Shown here in pieces: positions 36,901 through 47,966 of a stretch of DNA of 64,000 nt. A program made the position numbers and the translations under genes. The notes under the pieces are model-generated. The model saw nothing but the letters and a program-made list of their open reading frames with translations. It was not told the DNA's origin and made no database searches. The stretch is from Limnanthes douglasii subsp. nivea (Eukaryota; Streptophyta; Magnoliopsida; Brassicales; Limnanthaceae), in the NCBI GenBank assembly GCA_036936605.1, contig JAUPFV010000003.1, positions 101,317,278 to 101,381,277 on the forward strand, read 5' to 3'. Within the stretch, counting starts at the first letter, position 1; each line of letters opens with the position of its first letter.

Positions 36901-39734
36901 TCACTTTCAACAGTAGCTCCATCATCTGCAATCTTTTCTTTCTCCCTCTTTTGTTGAGGAGATTTATCTTTGGACACTTTATCATTTCTTTGTTCACTAG
37001 ACATAGTATATCCCGCCTTGTCATTTCTGTCCACAACTAATATTCCTGATGTACTATGGCCCCCCGACACAACTGAGTCATTTTCAGCATATTCATTACC
37101 TCTCACTTCCTGTCCATGTTCAACTGTCAATCCTTCATTTCCGTTCGTATCATGGACAACAACAATTTCAAGATTTTCAGTTTGTACGACACCCATAGTC
37201 GTTGGTACTGCTAATGTGCCACCCGCTACATTATTTCCCTTCACCGCCACTGGCTCATTTCTAGCAGGCTTATTAAATACGAAAACATGTTCCTATAGCA
37301 CACCCACTCCTACGACTTAATCATTTTCAACGGCTACTGCAGGAGAAGTCGATTGAACCACTCCCTCGTTTATTTGTTCCTCTCATAACTTAGCGTCTTC
37401 CGTAGGTTCAATCGATGCTGCATTAGAGGTACCAGTATTCTTCACTTGCACCCCTATTGGTTCATCCCAGATTATATTTACCTCCAATTATGCAGGGAAA
37501 ATAGGTGTACTAACATCTCCCAACACCATCATACCATCATCACTACCTATAATATAAACTGTAGACTTAGATTGTCTCGTTTAACTATATGGAAAACTAA
37601 CATCCTTAGTTGTATGCTCATCCGCTTTTTAAACTGACTTGGTCTCTTCAAATTCTTCATTTTCCAGGATATCGACCTCATCTGCCTTCTTTTCCTTCTT
37701 CAGCAGTATCCTCCACCTCATCATGTTCGGATACATAGAATTTTTGGTAATCTGAAACCTTTTCATTCTGTTTATTCCATGTCTGTGAGATTGGTAAAAA
37801 ATAGTTTTTGGTCTTACCTTCTCAATTGTTTCTGCGGCCACCGGTTCAGGATCCTCCTTATCTTCACAACAAAATTCATTGATAAGGTGTTGACAAGTTC
37901 AGAATTATCAACATATATGTTATCCTTTGATACCTCCAACTTTTCTTTCAACTCATTTAACTCTCTATGCAGCCCTTCAACATGTGTCAAAACAAGCATG
38001 CTAAATATTTGATGTTAATTTTTGCACATATCGTCGGCTACACAAGCATAGCAACACTCACTTCTTTCTTCTTCTGCGCAAGCGAAACCTTCAATCGCGT
38101 ATCGATACATCCTGCTCTGCTTTTTCACTTTGACGTTCTCACATAAAATTGAACATGATAGTATAGTGAAAGTTCCAATACTTGACCTACAATTCCCTCT
38201 ATTTCTCTTGTTCTTCGCTTTTGTTGGAGTCAAGTTCTTCTGTACCAAGAATTCTTGTGTTACTTCATGTTTATCTTGTGTCGGTGACGCTGTTGTGTTG
38301 TCAAAAAATTGTGGTTCATTGTCACTTCCTATTGTTGAAATATGTGATCGCTTTCGAAAACTTGTTCCAGTCTCAACCTAGAATGATTTCTTCTGCCTTT
38401 TTTATGTTTTATAGGTAACAAATTTCTTCTTTTTCCGACTAGTTACCTCACGCGATTATGGTTGTCCTTCAGAGCTCCCCCTGAATTCACTGCTTTTAAA
38501 ATCTTCCATTTTAGCCTCTGTTAACGAGAGCTCACTCTCTAAAACCTATCCAATCATTCAAAATCAGTTAAGACTAAGATAAATAATCAGGTTCGCAAAT
38601 GAGATTGCATGACTAGTTAGTATCATGAATACGAATTACGTGAAACATATTTACGATTGTAGTGTATTACAACATTACTAGATGATTTATAAACATATAC
38701 ATTGCGATTTATGAACAACATACATTGCTAGATACTATTATTAAAAGTGAGGAGATTTGTGTATATTATATCATTGCTAGATACTAAAAACATTTCACTT
38801 TATGCATATTGTATCTTCGGTTTTAAAATTTTGCTTCATAAAACTGTGGATTATAATGCTAGATATGATTTATAATGCTACATTAGTCTTAAAAATAATA
38901 GTTTCTTACCTGCTCGTCTCGTAGTTGGCAAACCATCTGGATCATTTCCATAGTTGACTCTTCCCCTTCCAATCCTCATCATTTATAACATTTAGGTATG
39001 ATGTCGGCCCTTGGTATTTCAATCCCCATCAAAGTATGCTCCATCAAAAAGGGATGCATACAAATCAAATTAAACATTAAACGTTTGTTTTAATAACTAA
39101 CATAATAATATAAGCCATCATACTTACGAATAGAATAGCAACACATTCGATAACTTTACTGAGATTTCCGGCAAGAATACATTTCTCAATTGACCGGTGC
39201 AGCTTCCCAACTGTAGCTCTTGACCAATCGTATTCGTTAATTTTAACCATATCCTCGACATAAAATACTGATGTCCAACCTATTATATCCCCTAAAACTG
39301 ATCAACGTCCTTCGCCTCATCCTCCCCTTCATCCCTAATTGTTTTCTCTATAGATTGGTGCAACCCGAAAGAATAACATACTATATTAGTGAAAGAATAC
39401 ATCAAACATATAAAATATGTGTGAATACAATTGCCTTTGTCAGATTATTTGATACATATTTTTCATTCTTCAGTCCGCTCTTCCTAGCGCGGGGACTTAA
39501 AAAATACTTTTGCATTAACCTAGAATCATTCTCAGCCCCTTCAGCATACCGACCATGGAAGGCTCCATATTTATTCAAAGGCATCTCCTCATTCCCATGT
39601 TTTAGTCTGAAAGAGGCCTTCACATTGGTTGTAGTTAGTTTCACAAACTTACTTCCTATCTTAAACGCATTTTCTTCCACCGAGTAAGCACTCGAAATTT
39701 CCTCGATTAGTTTATAGAACTTCCTCAAATTCAA
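33929..39734 (-). pseudogene. Ulp1-peptidase-like gene of the MULE, decayed
   Basis: Minus strand, amino to carboxy. 39734-39402 has AFKIGSKFVKLTTTNV and EEMPLNKYGAFHGRY, the kind of domain that precedes Ulp1 in plant transposon proteins. 38.2-36.67 kb is a hydrophilic linker rich in E, K, V and G. 35509-35216 and 35106-34906 are short unassigned pieces. 34306-33887 is the end of a C48 peptidase (LDYGVFVCNYAKCIIDKGP). The family has D-C-G here, so the catalytic Cys reads as Tyr. A very acidic tail (Asp/Glu-rich, about 34060-33929) follows in a different frame. The exon structure could not be resolved. Confidence 0.6.
35849..35863 (+). repeat. 15-base poly-C run
   Basis: An uninterrupted run of 15 C in otherwise AT-rich DNA, preceded by CTCTCCA. 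It lies in a non-coding gap of the MULE. Its exact length is liable to sequencing error. Confidence 0.9.
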
Positions 39735-40200
39735 ATCCTCGTTTTGTAGGTCATTTTTTTTTAAATATATAGATATAATTGAGTATCTCTAGTCGCTTCT
39801 ATGTGTTCGACCGTAACAATAGTGTGTCTATGAAGGTTTATAATACTGACTAGATCAGACCTATAAAACACCCCTTTCGCAGTCATGTTGCCTGTAAAAA
39901 ACACAACTGTAATTTACGATGTCATTGCATATAAAATATCAATCAAATTTGCGTTTACTTTAGCCTATACACTAGACAATGATTTATAACAACATAACCA
40001 CCACAGAATGGGATTGCAGTAAAATTTGAGTACACATTGCGTATTATACTTAAAAACCGCATATTGCAATTTACAAAGAAATTTCAATAAACTACTACAA
40101 GACTACATGATACGAGTACCACAAGTTTAAGCATTGCTAGACACTACAAAAAACATACGAACAAGATGCGATTTGTTCGATTTTCAAACATGCACGTACA

Positions 40201-41338
40201 CTGTTTCTGATACACAATCAACATATTCTTAAACAGAGTTACAAAACATCAAGGATGAGCCAATACTAAGCAACACAATCTAAATACGACGAAACAAGTA
40301 TCACCTTCCACATCCAAAATTAAAAAACAAACCCAGAAATGAAGATCATACCAAGCCAACAAACTATACTGAATGAAATCCAAAAAACAAAATACCAACT
40401 ACTTCTCTATCGACGTTGGTTCCAACACATAAAACATTTAACAATATCAATACCATCGTTTTTCTTAAATAATTGATTTTTTTACCTTTACTTGTCTAAG
40501 TAGTTCAAAACTACACCTCTAGGAATAAAATGACTTCATCGGCATCAGAATTAAGGTCCGATACTGTTATCGGTGTTCACCGGACTAATGTACGGTCGGG
40601 GACGGTATTTTAGCCGGTTAGTAAGACGATTTGGTTGAGAAGTGGGTTGACGGGTCTTCTGTATGGGATTTCATGTCTCTCTCTTCAACATTAGGAAAAT
40701 CAAATTTGAGAGGGAGTGAAAATCCAAAAATCTCGCTTAGAAGTTGAAAAAAGTAGATTCCAACCTAAATGAGCCTATTTATACCCTGAGAGGTATTTTT
40801 GTCCATTTTCAAGGTTATAGTACTTTATGAAACTATTCTATTTTTGGGTCTAGTCCGGTATTACGTACTTGAAAAGATATTTATAGGTAGTTTTCACATA
40901 TCTAAAACAGTTATTATTGTTAAAATAATGAAAGAATTAAAAGGGAAAATAGTGATATGTTTTATATAATGTACATTACAAATATATCCATATACAATTT
41001 AAGTGAGTACATATTGATAGTTTTATATATCATTTGTTAGCAAAAAATGCCAATTTAAATTTATTAAACTTGATCACTTTATTTATTTTTATTGTTTAGT
41101 CAGGTTCACTCTTTTGAATAAAAAAACATTTAATTAAATATTTTTAAACTTATTTTAAACTGAATTTTGTTGTTAATTTTTTTATTCTCAAAAATCTGAT
41201 TCGCGTAGATTTTTGTTAGAATTTTTAAATTTTTATGTTTTTTTAATTATTTTTATTTTCGGTTTCTAATATAGTATAAGATCGAAATCGATAAAAAAAC
41301 TATATATTTTGCGACTAATGAGAAACTAATTTTGGACA
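40201..41338. other. Spacer between MULE and old gypsy element
   Basis: No gene recognised. GC is a little higher at 40560-40690, and a CTCTCTCTTC stretch at 40675 could belong to the promoter or leader of the minus-strand Ulp1-like gene. 40900-41330 is very AT-rich. Confidence 0.4.
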
Positions 41339-42030
41339 GTGTCGACAAGATGTATTAGTCATATAATATTTCAAAGCATCATGTTCGACATTACTTGGCA
41401 ACCAATATCAACAAATGTTAAAATAATAGGTCAACATTTGTTGATTTTGCAAACTATGAGACAAAATAGGATCGTAAGACGAAGGTCCCCGGTTATTAAG
41501 GGTTACCTTGGGGATCGAAGGACCACGAGCTAAAAATATCGAAGAGCATACCCTCGATGCGGGTGAATTCGGGTAAGAGACTTCAAGACCACTCATAAAA
41601 AACAATCAGGGAGCACCATGTGAGAAACGACTCGATATGTTACCGAAGGCTCTCGTGCGCTACCGAGATCAATATGTTATCGAGAGGTCCCGCATGTAAC
41701 CCAAGTGTCTTGCGCATTACCGATGTCAATCTGTTATCGGGGTTTTTGCGCGTTACCGAAGCTAGTCGCAACTGGTGCTACCCACATATTGGTACCATTA
41801 CCACTCTTTAACGTAATCGGCCATGAAAAGGCTGAATGGACATTAAAAGTGGTACACGTTCAGTGAAAGTGATCCACTACTATAAAACCTCATTATGCAC
41901 TTAATAGGAGAGAGAATGAAATAGAAATTGTATAAATAGGTTCATGACTATGTAAAATGTATTTTTTTTCTTATCGGAATAATAGAGTTATCTTATTGGC
42001 ATATATTTATGAGTATATTCCCTCAAAAAA
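41339..42030 (+). repeat. Probable 5' LTR of the old gypsy element
   Basis: Defined on the right by the primer binding site at 42031. The sequence before it (GAATAATAGAGTTATCTTATTGG and so on) resembles the end of gypsy LTRs of this type, and TATAAATAGG at 41931 is a likely TATA region. The start is a guess at the TGTCGAC near 41339, and no second LTR is available for comparison. Confidence 0.45.
41633..41762 (+). repeat. Short tandem modules inside the old gypsy LTR
   Basis: The pattern ATGTTATCGA / CTGTTATCGGGG followed by a C/G-rich stretch and GCGCTACCGA / GCGCATTACCGA / GCGCGTTACCGA recurs three times at roughly 40-57 bp steps. Copies differ at many bases. Confidence 0.5.
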
Positions 42031-42047
42031 TTTGGCACCGTCTGTGG
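42031..42047 (+). other. Primer binding site of the old gypsy element
   Basis: TTTGGCACCGTCTGTGG matches the consensus-like TTGGCGCCGTCTGTGGG that follows 5' LTRs in many plant gypsy elements. The priming tRNA was not assigned. Confidence 0.6.
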
Positions 42048-42117
42048 AATGATAATCACAAAGTAGCATATAAACTAATTCAAATTGTGTTAACTAAATC
42101 TAGGATCAAAAGGAAAA

Positions 42118-43330
42118 TGTCGAAGAGAAACCTTCCGATCAGAGATCGAACATCTGTTTTGGAATCTGTTGGCTACGTGATTGTCGGTTTAAACCCTGAG
42201 ACCGTCCAACTAGAAGATCCAACTATGACCCACCTGAACATCACCGTTAACGGGGTATTAACAAAAAGAGACCAACTACTCGCTAATGATGGCCTAAGTA
42301 CCGACCCCATCGGCGTAAAAGATGTACCCGCTCAGGTCGAGCTCGTTGATGAACTATGTAATCCAATAACCATATATGTAGTTCATCATTTCAAATTATA
42401 TATTAAGGAGATGCATAAAAACAACTGAAAGAAGTTCAGTTGCAAGAAACCAATGATCAGGATGCCGTAGCTATGTTGGCTAAGATGTATGACGCCTTGC
42501 AGGCCCTAACTGCGAGGGTGCGGGATGGTAGCCATGAAAAGTAACGGTCATGCGTAGAGGTTAGCCAAACAAACTGAAGGGGTAAATTCTTAAAATGGGC
42601 GAAGCCCAATGAAGGAGAAGGGGCGAGCAATGGGAAAAAATGATCCGATAATCGGGTTAACAAATCCATGAAGTAAGATAGGCAGCACCCAAGCGAACCA
42701 AAGAAAACAACGCTATCCAGTACGATCAGGTTCGCCCTAATATGGCTGCATACATCCTTAAATAATCCATTTTGTGGATTTTTTTGGAAGCCGAGCTCCC
42801 CCTAAAAATTCGAACCATTTTAGATGAGGCCTATGACGGCATCAGAGACCCCAATAGGCACTTGGAGCAGTTTCAAAACATGATGCGTTCAACCCCGACA
42901 ATGCGATGCTCTACAGAGCCCTTTTCCATGACTCTTAAAAGTAACGTTGTAAATTGTTTTAATGGTTTACCAAAGATGTCTATACATGATTTTTCAAGAC
43001 TCTAGAATGCCTTTAGATATATTTTTATAGGCAAAAAAGAATCTAAGTGGGAGAGGGACTCAATTATGGATTTGTACCAAAGAATGGGAGAGTCATTGAA
43101 GAGTTATGTTAGGACATTTGTCCACACCAAGAATTCGTTTCCAGACTTAGAATAACCAATATTGGTATCATCTTTGAATTGGGGTTTGGATTGTAAAGGT
43201 GACCTTTACGCCGATCTAGTCCGGTTTCTTATAAAAAAAAGTGGAGATTTTTTTCCCGGTCAGATCAATTTATTCGAGTGAATGACGCCCAACAACGCGA
43301 CTCGACAGACAGAACCCAGCAAGACACCAA
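42118..43330 (+). pseudogene. Gag remnant of the old gypsy element
   Basis: 42118-42428 encodes an amino-terminal Gag-like piece. 42772-43200 is the typical plant gypsy Gag core (YDGIRDPNRHLEQFQNMM, then MTLKSNVVNCFNGLP, then GESLKSYVRTF). Single stops and frame changes break it. The same core is recognisable in the younger element at 44640-44980, so both belong to related lineages. Confidence 0.75.
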
Positions 43331-43334
43331 ATGA

Positions 43335-43446
43335 GCGTTGTCAGAGCGCCAATTTTTTTTAATGATGGAGTGCTCGAGATATTCTGAAAAGGAGTCAATT
43401 GTAAATATAAGGAGATTAATATGCCTGTTATAGAAGAAGCGTTGTC
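43335..43446 (+). repeat. Scrambled junction left of the younger gypsy element
   Basis: Three pieces precede the LTR. First, GTCAGAGCGCC to CTGAAAA (43340-43390) is also found right of the element at 59780-59830. Second, 43388-43433 copies an internal LTR segment (GGAGTCAATTG to TGTTATAG; compare 43476-43522). Third, AAGCGTTGTC (43437-43446) repeats 43334-43342 in part. The LTR starts straight after the third piece. Confidence 0.85.
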
Positions 43447-43776
43447 TGATAAGGGAGCAATTCGCCGATATTAATAAAAAAGGAGTCAATTGTAAATAGA
43501 AGGAGATTAATATGCCTGTTATAGTATTTATTATTTATTACAGGGTGATTTGTAAACAAAGTGTTTTATAAAGGACCAAAGGAGAAATAAAACAAGACCA
43601 CCAAGGACATAAATGGTCCACCCTTCCCCACTATAAAAGGAGACCCATTATTCTTGGTAGGTGGGACAATTGAATATAATATTCTCTTTCTACTTTCTCT
43701 CTCTAGAATATTGAGCCTTAGTCACATCAGGTCCAAGATCCAATATTATTCCTTTTTGTCATTTATTCTCCCATCA
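43447..43776 (+). repeat. 5' LTR of the younger gypsy element
   Basis: 330 bp, TGATAAGGG to CTCCCATCA, about 95% alike to 59454-59779. Ends are a short inverted pair (TGAT / ATCA). A TATA-like box is at 43631. It also contains a TCTCTCTCTAG stretch near the likely transcription start. Confidence 0.95.
43631..43640 (+). promoter_or_regulatory. TATA box of the 5' LTR
   Basis: CTATAAAAGG after TTCCCCA, conserved in the 3' LTR at about 59637. Placement in the middle of the LTR, about 50 bp before a CT-rich stretch, fits a retroelement promoter. Confidence 0.65.
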
Positions 43777-43794
43777 TTGGCGCCGGCTGTGGGA
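43777..43794 (+). other. Primer binding site of the younger gypsy element
   Basis: TTGGCGCCGGCTGTGGGA begins right after the LTR. It differs by one base from the usual TTGGCGCCGTCTGTGGGA of plant gypsy elements. The tRNA was not assigned. Confidence 0.75.
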
Positions 43795-43979
43795 ACACGT
43801 GATACCAAAAAGGAATCTTTTTCTTTTGAAATCGCGATCTGATCTTAAAGAATGAATGACTAAGCAATCGGAGAGAGGGTCGGGAGAGAAGTGATCCGAG
43901 TCGTTTCGTTGTCTGAAGGCGAGGAAGCTCCGGGTCGGGAATATTACGCGCAGGGTGGGACAAGTGGTCGACCCTCATC

Positions 43980-45508
43980 ATGACCAGGAGACAACTGTTG
44001 GAAGACATCGCGAAGCTAAATGCCGAAAAGGAGCGGGCGTTAGTTGATAAAAGAGCCCGGGAAGGCAAAGGGAAAGAACCAGTTGTGGACAACCGCAGCG
44101 AAAGCTACCCGACTATTGATCCTCATATCGACGCCCGACTTGTTAGATATTATCAGGAGTCTCGCCTGGAGGACGGGCAGAATGGGAGAGCAGAGCAATA
44201 CCCCAAAGATAACCATGGGATTTCTGTTGATTACACTTTGGATGATTCATCAGGAAGAGAGTACCGACGTAAGGAAAGACTAAACAAGCGTGCGCAGAAG
44301 AGCCATTCCCGACGGAATAGGGCGCCTCGTTCTGACTCTCCTAAGTTCAAAAAGGGTAGCTCTGAGAAAAGGACGCCAGTGTCTTTTGAAAAAGAAGAAA
44401 TGCAAACAGGCAGCAGAGAGGAGCGGGTAGTTCTACCTCAGGCCCAGTGGCAACCGTCGAACAGCCAAAACCAGGGGTACCGTGTCAGTAGCCAGTTCAT
44501 CAACCCAGGAGATGAAGGTCTGTATGGGATTCAGACCGAGGGGCTTGGAGGCGGCGCGTTCGGATTCAGAATGAATTGGAGAGCTTCGCCGTTGTCCGAC
44601 GAAATATTATCGGGACATCTCCCGAAGAGGTTTGATATTTTCAAGTTAGAAAAATATGACGGTAAGAGGGACCCATATAATCATTTGGAAGTGTTAAAAA
44701 AATTTATGTTGAGTTTCGATAACGACGATAAGCTTTTGTGTCGAGCGTTTTCAATGACATTCCAAGACCGGGCTTCAAAGTGGTACAACCGGCTACCGCA
44801 GGGCAGTATCAAAAACTTCGGGATGTTTTGGATGATGTTCCGTCAGCACTTTGTTTGGAGAAAAAGCTTCCGAGCCAACGGGGATACGATCATGAACTGT
44901 AAGAAGAGGCTAGGAAAGAGCCTCAGGGATTACACCAGGCGTTTTATTGATGCTAAGACCGACCTTGATCATTGCGAAGAAAATATGGCACTAACAGCGT
45001 ACCGCCAAAAAGCAAGCTTTCACTTTTTTCCCTTCTGGCCTAGGAGGAAAACAGATACTGATAGAAGAAACTGAGGCGTCTGAATTGACTGCGCAAATTC
45101 AATAGAGCGCGCAAGCGTCGGTCGTCATAAAAAAGGGGCTCAATCTAGCTATGCTCAGCAAGTCCAGCCAGTCAGCACAATACCACCGACCCAGTCCTTG
45201 CCGATCAAGCCTCTGGCTTCCCAGAGTCAAAAGTGAAGCCGACGAACCAAGTGGTCTCGCGACCCATGTCTAATAAGTGGATTCGATCTGCTTACTTCAC
45301 TGACTTAACGGAATGCGTGTCTTCTATCTATGAAAAAACTAAGAAAAATGGGATGTACCGGAGGCCTTTTCCCATACCGACACCCCGAGAGCACAGGAAC
45401 AACCGGTATTGTCGCTACCACAAAGACGTAGGACATGATACCAAGGATTGCATTGCCCTCAAAAAAGATATACAGATGCTGATAGAGCACGGAAGCCTAC
45501 TCGAGTAA
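43980..45508 (+). pseudogene. Gag of the younger gypsy element
   Basis: A 364-codon frame (43980-45074) starts MTRRQLLEDIAKLNAEKER. It has a charged, Arg-rich middle and the Gag core at 44640-44980 (DGKRDPYNHLEVLKKFML, SMTFQDRASKWYNRLP, KRLGKSLRDYTRRF). It then loses frame near 45000. The carboxy part resumes at 45233 in another frame and carries a zinc-knuckle-like CRYHKDVGHDTKDC near 45415-45455 before a TAA at 45506-45508. The frameshift and stop mean no full Gag. Confidence 0.85.
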
Positions 45509-46362
45509 GTGAAAAAGAAATCGCAGCAGGGCGCTGCTTCGAAAGAAATCGTGACGATGCCGAAGTCCGAGACAACCATGACAATTTCCGAAGTGACCGA
45601 CCCTTTCGATGTCTCTATCGAGTATCTCGATCCAGATGTGAATCGTAACCTCATTAGGGTCATCGAAGAGGAAGCTGCAGAAAGTAACGGGAGCGTAAGA
45701 AACCTGTGTCAATTTTTTAAATCATTGACTATTTTTGGGGGTGATTCTATGGCAGGGATAACGCACTCCTCTAGAAATCGACATATCATGAACTTGGCTA
45801 CTCAGTTAGAAGCTCGGCCCTATCCCCATTTAAAACCGTTCATTCACCGATTCTGTATTTTGACGACGACGACATGAGAGACATTGCCGGACCCCACGAG
45901 GACGTCGTCGTTATTGGGGCGGCCATTGCGGGGGAAGAGGTCTGACGCATCTTAGTAGACACCAGGAGTTCAGCTAACATAATTTTTGCATCAACTTTCG
46001 CCAAGTTCAGGGCGCCCCCAGTCATTACACGTTCGGATCGAACTATTGTAGGGTTTACAGGTTCGGCAGCAGACGTGGTTGGCGAGTTTGAAGGCATTGT
46101 TCAGTTGGGCCGCGGGCCATTTAAAAATGAGGTCACTGTTTTATTCGTCATAGTAAACGCGCCAGCCTCTCATAATGTGATCTTCGGCATATCGTGGCTT
46201 TCACGAATGCACGCGGTATCCTCTAATGTTCATCAGTGTTTGAAGTACGTGGTCGGAAACAACGTAGGAGTAGTGCGGAGCAGCCAGAAAGCAGCGAGAG
46301 AGTGTTACCGAGCAGCTTTGGCCCCAAAAAGGGATCATGAGATAGAGCAAGCGCGGGACTAG
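45509..46362 (+). pseudogene. Protease region of the younger gypsy element
   Basis: Linker at 45509-45877, then the aspartic protease domain across frame breaks. LVDTRSSANIIF at about 45950-45990 is the active-site loop, where the family has D-T-G-S-S, so Gly is now Arg. The second half at 46075-46362 reads VIVNAPASHNVIFGISWLSR, the usual YN-ILGR-WL region. Non-functional. Confidence 0.8.
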
Positions 46363-46368
46363 AAATTA

Positions 46369-47966
46369 GTGGGACTCCCCTTTGGGTCACTGCCCGTCGA
46401 TGATCCTAGAGAAGCTCCCAGTTTTTTAACCACCGACGAAGAGTGCGAAAAACACCAATTTACCGAAGGAAAAGCTTTGCAGATCGGAATCCAATTGTCA
46501 TCGGTCTTCAAGAAACAGTTTTTGTTATTGCTACAAGAGAATTTAGATTTATTCGCGTGGTGTTCGAAGGATGTGACCGGAGTTCCAGAGAACCATATGA
46601 TTCATAAACTAACTTTCAACAAGAATGTCAGACCCATTTCACAAAAGCGGCGGGCCTTTTCACCGGTAAAAGCAGAAATCATCCTGAAAGAAGTCGAACG
46701 AATGCTCAGGGTCGGGCACATCAAAGAATCAAGTTACCCGCTCTGGACATCCAATCATGTCCTGGTAAAAAAGAAGAACGGGAAGCGGAGGATGTGCGAC
46801 CTTAATCGAGCATGCCCGAAGGATCCCTTCCCGATGCCAAGAATCGACCAGTTGGTGGATTCAACATCCGATAACCGATTACTCTCCTTTATGGACGAGT
46901 ACGTGGGCTACAACCAAATCAAATTTCACCCCGTGGATTAGGAGAGTACAACATTTATTACGGGCTGAGGCTTGTACTGCTATAAGGTTATGCCGTTCGG
47001 GTTAAAAACGCTGGAGCAACTTATCAAAGGTCGGTTAACAAGACCTTCGACTGCCAGATATGAAGGAATATGGAAGTTTACATAGATGACATGTTAGTAA
47101 AGAGTGGCACGGACGAATACCACCTCGCCAATTGAAGGGAAACCCTTGAAAATCTAAGGGGTATAAATCTCAAGCTAAACCCGGAGAAATGCTCCTTCGG
47201 GGTAAGGTCGGGAAAGTTCCTAGGATTTTTTGTCAGTGAGAAAGGAATCGAGGCAGACCCGACTCAACTACAGGCTCTTACCGATATGACACCGCCTAAG
47301 AATATCAAAGAATTCCAGATATTAACTGGGCGTCTCGCGACCTGGAATCGATTTATCTCTCGTTCATCTGACAAGTGCGCTCCATTTTTTTAGGTTTTGA
47401 GAAACGCCAAGAATTTTGTTTGGACGCCGGCGTGCAGCACGGCCTTTTTAGGGATCAAAGCTTATTTATCCTCCCCGAACCTCCTAACAAAGCCCCTGAC
47501 AGGGGAGAATCTTTTTCTTTACATAGCGGTTTCGGATTTTGCAGTAAGTGCGGCTCTGATCAGCGAATCGGGAACAGCCCCCAAAGCGGTATACTTTGTG
47601 AGCAAAATCTTACTGGACGTGGAGACACGGTATTTGAAGTTGGAAAAAATAGCCCTCGCTTTGATGACCGCAGCGCAAAAAATTCGGCCGTACTTTCAGG
47701 CCCACCCCATTATCATCCGAACCTCGTTCCCACTCAAATATGTACTTCAGCGACCGGACATGTCGGGAAGAATGTCCAAATGGTCGGTCGAGTTAGGCGA
47801 TTTCGATATCAACTTTGACCCGCGGACAACTATCAAAGGCCAAGCTCTGGCTGATTTTATAGTTGAATTCCATTCCGATCGCCCAGACCAAGACACGTCG
47901 CATGAAGCGGGCGAACCAGATGAGTGGGTCATCCGAACCGATGGTGGGTCAAACGTCAATGGATGA
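46369..47966 (+). pseudogene. Reverse transcriptase and RNase H of the younger gypsy element
   Basis: 46369-46941 is the RT amino half (KEVERMLRVGHIKESSYPLW, VLVKKKNGKRRMCDLNRACP, FPMPRIDQLVDST, DEYVGYNQIKFHP). 46940-47390 is frame-broken, but VYIDDMLVKS, the catalytic Y-x-D-D, is readable near 47075-47105. 47397-47966 is the RT-associated RNase H (FVWTPACSTAFLGIKAYLSS, FLYIAVSDFAVSAAL, VETRYLKLEKIALAL, LKYVLQRPDMSGRMSKWSVE). At least two frameshifts and several stops. Confidence 0.88.

Larger units (their letters stand above)
30060..40180 (+). repeat. Dispersed TTTGCTAGATA and CATTGCGATTTA motifs
   Basis: TTTGCTAGATA or close variants occur over 20 times, for example near 30063, 30273, 31580, 31791, 33105, 33166, 33286, 34592, 36470, 38710, 38769 and 40138. 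CATTGCGATTTA variants alternate with them (29956, 31742, 33120, 36308, 38702, 40165). Essentially all are in plus orientation, and they sit in the gaps between recognisable coding pieces. Confidence 0.7.
29950..40200. mobile_element. MULE-type DNA transposon with Ulp1-like gene, decayed
   Basis: A Mutator-like transposase on the plus strand (30.4-33.04 kb) converges with a Ulp1-peptidase-like gene on the minus strand (39.73-33.93 kb). This pairing is known from Ulp1-bearing plant MULEs. The limits given are where two short motifs, TTTGCTAGATA and CATTGCGATTTA, begin and end. No terminal inverted repeat or 9-bp target duplication was recognised, so the true ends are uncertain. Both genes contain stops and frame breaks. 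Confidence 0.6.

Noticed and set aside
29481..40900. Terminal inverted repeats for the MULE
   Set aside because: Read both flanks for a long inverted pair and saw none convincing.
47375..47818. 147-codon plus-strand frame over gypsy RNase H
   Set aside because: It is an alternative frame over the RNase H frame 47397-47966, which has clear motifs.
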